Notes under the pieces: generated by a model
Database searches by the model: none
What the model saw: the letters and a program-made list of their open reading frames with translations, nothing else
What the model was told of the DNA's origin: nothing
Part shown: positions 4,342-5,269 of the stretch, one piece after another
How the letters are laid out: every line of letters starts with the position of its first letter
Position numbering within the stretch: position 1 is the stretch's first letter
Translations under genes and position numbers: made by a program
Source: Acidobacteriota bacterium
Lineage (GTDB): Bacteria; Acidobacteriota; Polarisedimenticolia; Polarisedimenticolales; Polarisedimenticolaceae
Length of the DNA: 5,269 nt
Assembly (NCBI GenBank): GCA_011773795.1
Contig: WVWW01000280.1
Coordinates: forward strand, 34,589-39,857
Reading direction: 5' to 3'

Positions 4342-4419
4342 TGGTACCGAGGGTGGGAGTCGAACCCACGTATCGGGCTTATGAGACCCGCGCTGAAACC
4401 ACCCCAGCTCCTCCTCGGA
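4342..4419 (-). tRNA. tRNA-Met (anticodon CAT; initiator, elongator or Ile2 not resolved)
   Basis: Acceptor TCCGAGG/CCTCGGT pairs at six positions and has a U1-U72 mismatch. A weak 1-72 pair is an initiator-tRNA trait. Anticodon stem CGGGT/GCCCG with loop CTCATAA, anticodon CAT (4381-4383). Three consecutive G-C pairs are present, but one step lower in the stem than in a classic initiator. D-stem GCTG/CAGC. T-arm GTGGG-TTCGACT-CCCAC. A73 and CCA encoded. Confidence 0.85.
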
Positions 4420-4423
4420 ACAT

Positions 4424-4499
4424 TGGCGGAGCCCGTTGGGATCGCACCAACTCCTCCGGCTTTTCAGACCGGCGCGCGGACTACCTACGCCAGAGCTCC
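4424..4499 (-). tRNA. tRNA-Phe (anticodon GAA)
   Basis: Acceptor GGAGCTC/GGGCTCC (one wobble), encoded CCA. Anticodon stem CCGGT/GCCGG, loop CTGAAAA, anticodon GAA (4463-4465). T-arm GTTGG-TGCGATC-CCAAC with G55. G73 instead of the usual A73 for Phe. Confidence 0.87.
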
Positions 4500-4500
4500 A

Positions 4501-4571
4501 TGGAGACCGCGGCGGGACTCGCACCCGCAGCACCGGGTTTGCAGCCCGGCGACGCCGCTCGGCTCGCGGTC
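4501..4571 (-). tRNA. tRNA-Cys (anticodon GCA)
   Basis: Acceptor GACCGCG/CGCGGTC is perfect; U73 is the main Cys identity base; CCA encoded. Anticodon stem CCGGG/CCCGG, loop CTGCAAA, anticodon GCA (4540-4542). T-arm GCGGG-TGCGAGT-CCCGC with G55. The D region is short (15 nt between acceptor and anticodon stems, possibly GCC-GAGC-GGC). Confidence 0.88.
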
Positions 4572-4573
4572 AA

Positions 4574-4648
4574 TGGTCACCCGGCGAGGATTCGAACCCC
4601 GATCTCGTGGTTCAGAGCCACGCGTCCTGCTCATTGAACGACCGGGCA
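4574..4648 (-). tRNA. tRNA-Gln (anticodon CTG)
   Basis: Acceptor TGCCCGG/CCGGGTG has two weak U-G/G-U pairs at its end, in keeping with the weak 1-72 pair of tRNA-Gln. Anticodon stem CGTGG/CCACG, loop CTCTGAA, anticodon CTG (4613-4615). T-arm CGGGG-TTCGAAT-CCTCG. A73 and CCA encoded. Confidence 0.88.
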
Positions 4649-4664
4649 ACAAGACAAACTTCCG

Positions 4665-4678
4665 AATTGTCAAAGAAC
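4665..4678 (-). promoter_or_regulatory. boxA-like antitermination site within the tRNA array
   Basis: The minus strand reads GTTCTTTGACAATT, matching 12 of 14 bases of the E. coli rrn boxA core GCTCTTTAACAATT. BoxA in the transcript is bound by NusB and S10 (NusE) and lets RNA polymerase pass terminators in untranslated operons. It sits directly after the CCA of tRNA-Gly in one of only two long spacers (30 nt). No -10 box follows its TTGACA, so it is a poor promoter candidate. Confidence 0.5.
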
Positions 4679-4753
4679 TGGAGCGGATGGCGAGAGTCAA
4701 ACTCGCACCGTGGGTTTGGTAGACCCCCATGCTGTCGTTAACACCACATCCGC
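4679..4753 (-). tRNA. tRNA-Gly (anticodon ACC)
   Basis: Acceptor GCGGATG/CATCCGC is perfect; U73 matches bacterial Gly; CCA encoded. Anticodon loop CTACCAA (anticodon ACC, 4718-4720) with stem GGGGT/ACCCA, which has one mismatch at the base. ACC is rare for bacterial Gly tRNAs, which normally use GCC. T-arm GCGAG-TTTGACT-CTCGC has U instead of the near-universal C at position 56. Confidence 0.82.
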
Positions 4754-4756
4754 TTG

Positions 4757-4844
4757 TGGAGGAAGGTGAAGGACTCGAACCCTCATGCCCATCGACATGG
4801 CCCGGCTTTCGAAACCGGTTGCCGCCCAGTCGGCGCCACCTTCC
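4757..4844 (-). tRNA. tRNA-Ser (anticodon CGA)
   Basis: Acceptor GGAAGGT/ACCTTCC is perfect; CCA encoded. Anticodon stem CCGGT/GCCGG, loop TTCGAAA, anticodon CGA (4809-4811). The long variable arm, closed by GCC...GGC, is the class II feature expected of Ser. T-stem GAGGG/CCTTC with loop TTCGAGT. T73 replaces the usual G73. Confidence 0.9.
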
Positions 4845-4882
4845 GTGATTCTCGTTGTTCAGATCTTCTTCTCCTCATCCAA

Positions 4883-4956
4883 TGGCAGAACCGACGGGAA
4901 TCGAACCCGCATCACCGACGCGACAAGCCGGCATGTTGCCGTTACACCACGGCTCT
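4883..4956 (-). tRNA. tRNA-Asp (anticodon GTC)
   Basis: Acceptor AGAGCCG/CGGTTCT (one wobble), G73 as expected for Asp, CCA encoded. Anticodon stem CCGGC/GTCGG, loop TTGTCGC, anticodon GTC (4922-4924). T-arm GCGGG-TTCGATT-CCCGT, an uninterrupted copy of the intron target sequence. The 38-nt spacer after it (4845-4882) holds no recognisable element. Confidence 0.92.
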
Positions 4957-4959
4957 GTG

Positions 4960-5047
4960 TGGTGGAGCGTCCTGGAATGGGACCAGGTGGGTCCTTAAGG
5001 ACAACGGATCTACAATCCGTCCCCGCGCCGTACGGGTCTACCGCTCC
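4960..5047 (-). tRNA. tRNA-Tyr (anticodon GTA)
   Basis: Acceptor GGAGCGG/ACGCTCC pairs at six positions with a mismatch at 7-66; A73; CCA encoded. Anticodon stem ACGGA/TCCGT, loop TTGTAGA, anticodon GTA (5011-5013). The long variable arm GTCC-TTAA-GGAC is normal for bacterial Tyr. The T-loop is TCCCATT, lacking both U55 and the purine at 57. Confidence 0.9.
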
Positions 5048-5049
5048 GC

Positions 5050-5123
5050 TGGTGGAACCGCCGGGATTCGAACCCGGACCCCGTGGGTGCAAACCACGGA
5101 CGCTCCTGTTACGCCACGGCCCC
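5050..5123 (-). tRNA. tRNA-Ala (anticodon TGC), first gene of the array
   Basis: Acceptor GGGGCCG/CGGTTCC contains the G3-U70 pair that defines Ala identity, with A73 and encoded CCA. Anticodon stem CGTGG/CCACG, loop TTTGCAC, anticodon TGC (5089-5091). T-arm CCGGG-TTCGAAT-CCCGG. The D-stem is weakly paired. A perfect 10-bp palindrome CTCTCGAGAG lies a few bases upstream of its 5' end. Confidence 0.92.
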
Positions 5124-5157
5124 GACTCTCTCGAGAGTGAGCTCCGGCGCCAGGCAT

Positions 5158-5182
5158 AAAAAAACCCGGCTCTGCCGGGTTT
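5158..5182 (-). terminator. Strong rho-independent terminator upstream of the tRNA array
   Basis: On the minus strand AAACCCGGC (5182-5174) and GCCGGGTTT (5170-5162) form a 9-bp perfect stem with an AGA loop, running into seven T residues. It should end transcription coming from the gene at 5214 and beyond. It lies only about 34 nt before the first tRNA. Confidence 0.85.
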
Positions 5183-5213
5183 CCTAGTCCGTGGGGGAAA
5201 GAAAAAGACCCGA

Positions 5214-5269
5214 CTACTGGAGCCACTCCGAGTTCATCACTTGATGTCGTTTCAGCATCTTCCCAATCA
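5214..5269 (-). CDS. Possible C-terminal end of an upstream gene
   Basis: One minus-strand frame gives IGKMLKRHQVMNSEWLQ followed by TAG at 5214-5216. It stops about 30 nt before the strong terminator, as the end of a real gene would. Only 17 codons are visible, so the product cannot be identified. The other open frame runs through the terminator and on into the tRNA genes and is less likely. Confidence 0.35.
   Translation of the reverse strand, partial: IGKMLKRHQVMNSEWLQ

Noticed and set aside
4668..4673. Perfect TTGACA on the minus strand as an internal promoter
   Set aside because: No -10 hexamer at 16-18 nt; the site is better explained as part of a boxA-like sequence.
3469..5159. Many open frames of 60-180 codons across the array on both strands
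   Set aside because: They run through tRNA genes. Their recurring motifs (SNPLP, RFEPR and the like) are translations of T-arms, and they lack ribosome sites.

Overview
The window comes from a high-GC bacterium that I cannot place to phylum from sequence alone. It has bacterial Shine-Dalgarno sites, rho-independent terminators, a secreted four-cysteine protein resembling DUF6370, and tRNA genes that all encode their own CCA end. The left 2.7 kb looks like ordinary chromosome. The right 1.8 kb is a dense accessory tRNA array.

Layout. 1-424 (-): 5' part of a secreted protein of unknown function that runs off the window. 534-657 (-): remnant of a membrane fatty-acid desaturase that keeps only the first histidine box. 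661-945 (-): small charged hypothetical protein. 1188-1508 (+): small exported cysteine protein. 1518-2699 (-): complete PLP-dependent class I/II aminotransferase, convergent with the previous gene; the terminator of that gene lies inside the aminotransferase coding region. 2853-3320 (+): small protein with a C-terminal helix-turn-helix, preceded by two palindromes. 3330-5123 (-): 19 tRNA genes in one orientation, separated by 1-38 nt. 5158-5182: a strong minus-strand terminator. 5214-5269 (-): possibly the last codons of an upstream gene.

The array holds one tRNA for each of 19 amino acids (in transcription order Ala, Tyr, Asp, Ser, Gly, Gln, Cys, Phe, Met, Asn, Ile, Glu, Pro, Val, a class II tRNA with Lys anticodon CTT, Thr, His, Arg, Trp). 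No tRNA with a Leu anticodon is present. Many classical identity elements are kept (Ala G3-U70, His G-1/C73, Asp G73, Cys U73, Gly U73), so the genes look functional, although several have odd T-loops, discriminator bases or D-arms. A boxA-like antitermination sequence lies inside the array.

The main discovery candidate is that three of the tRNAs (Trp, Glu, Asn) are interrupted at exactly the same place in the T-loop by related 65-67 nt insertions. Removing each insertion restores a 7-nt TTCGATT T-loop, a T-stem and an acceptor stem matching that particular tRNA. The insertions share conserved sequence blocks and a hairpin with compensatory base changes. They behave like a family of very small tRNA introns, far shorter than any group I or group II intron and with no archaeal bulge-helix-bulge motif that I could see. 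I know of no described bacterial element of this kind.
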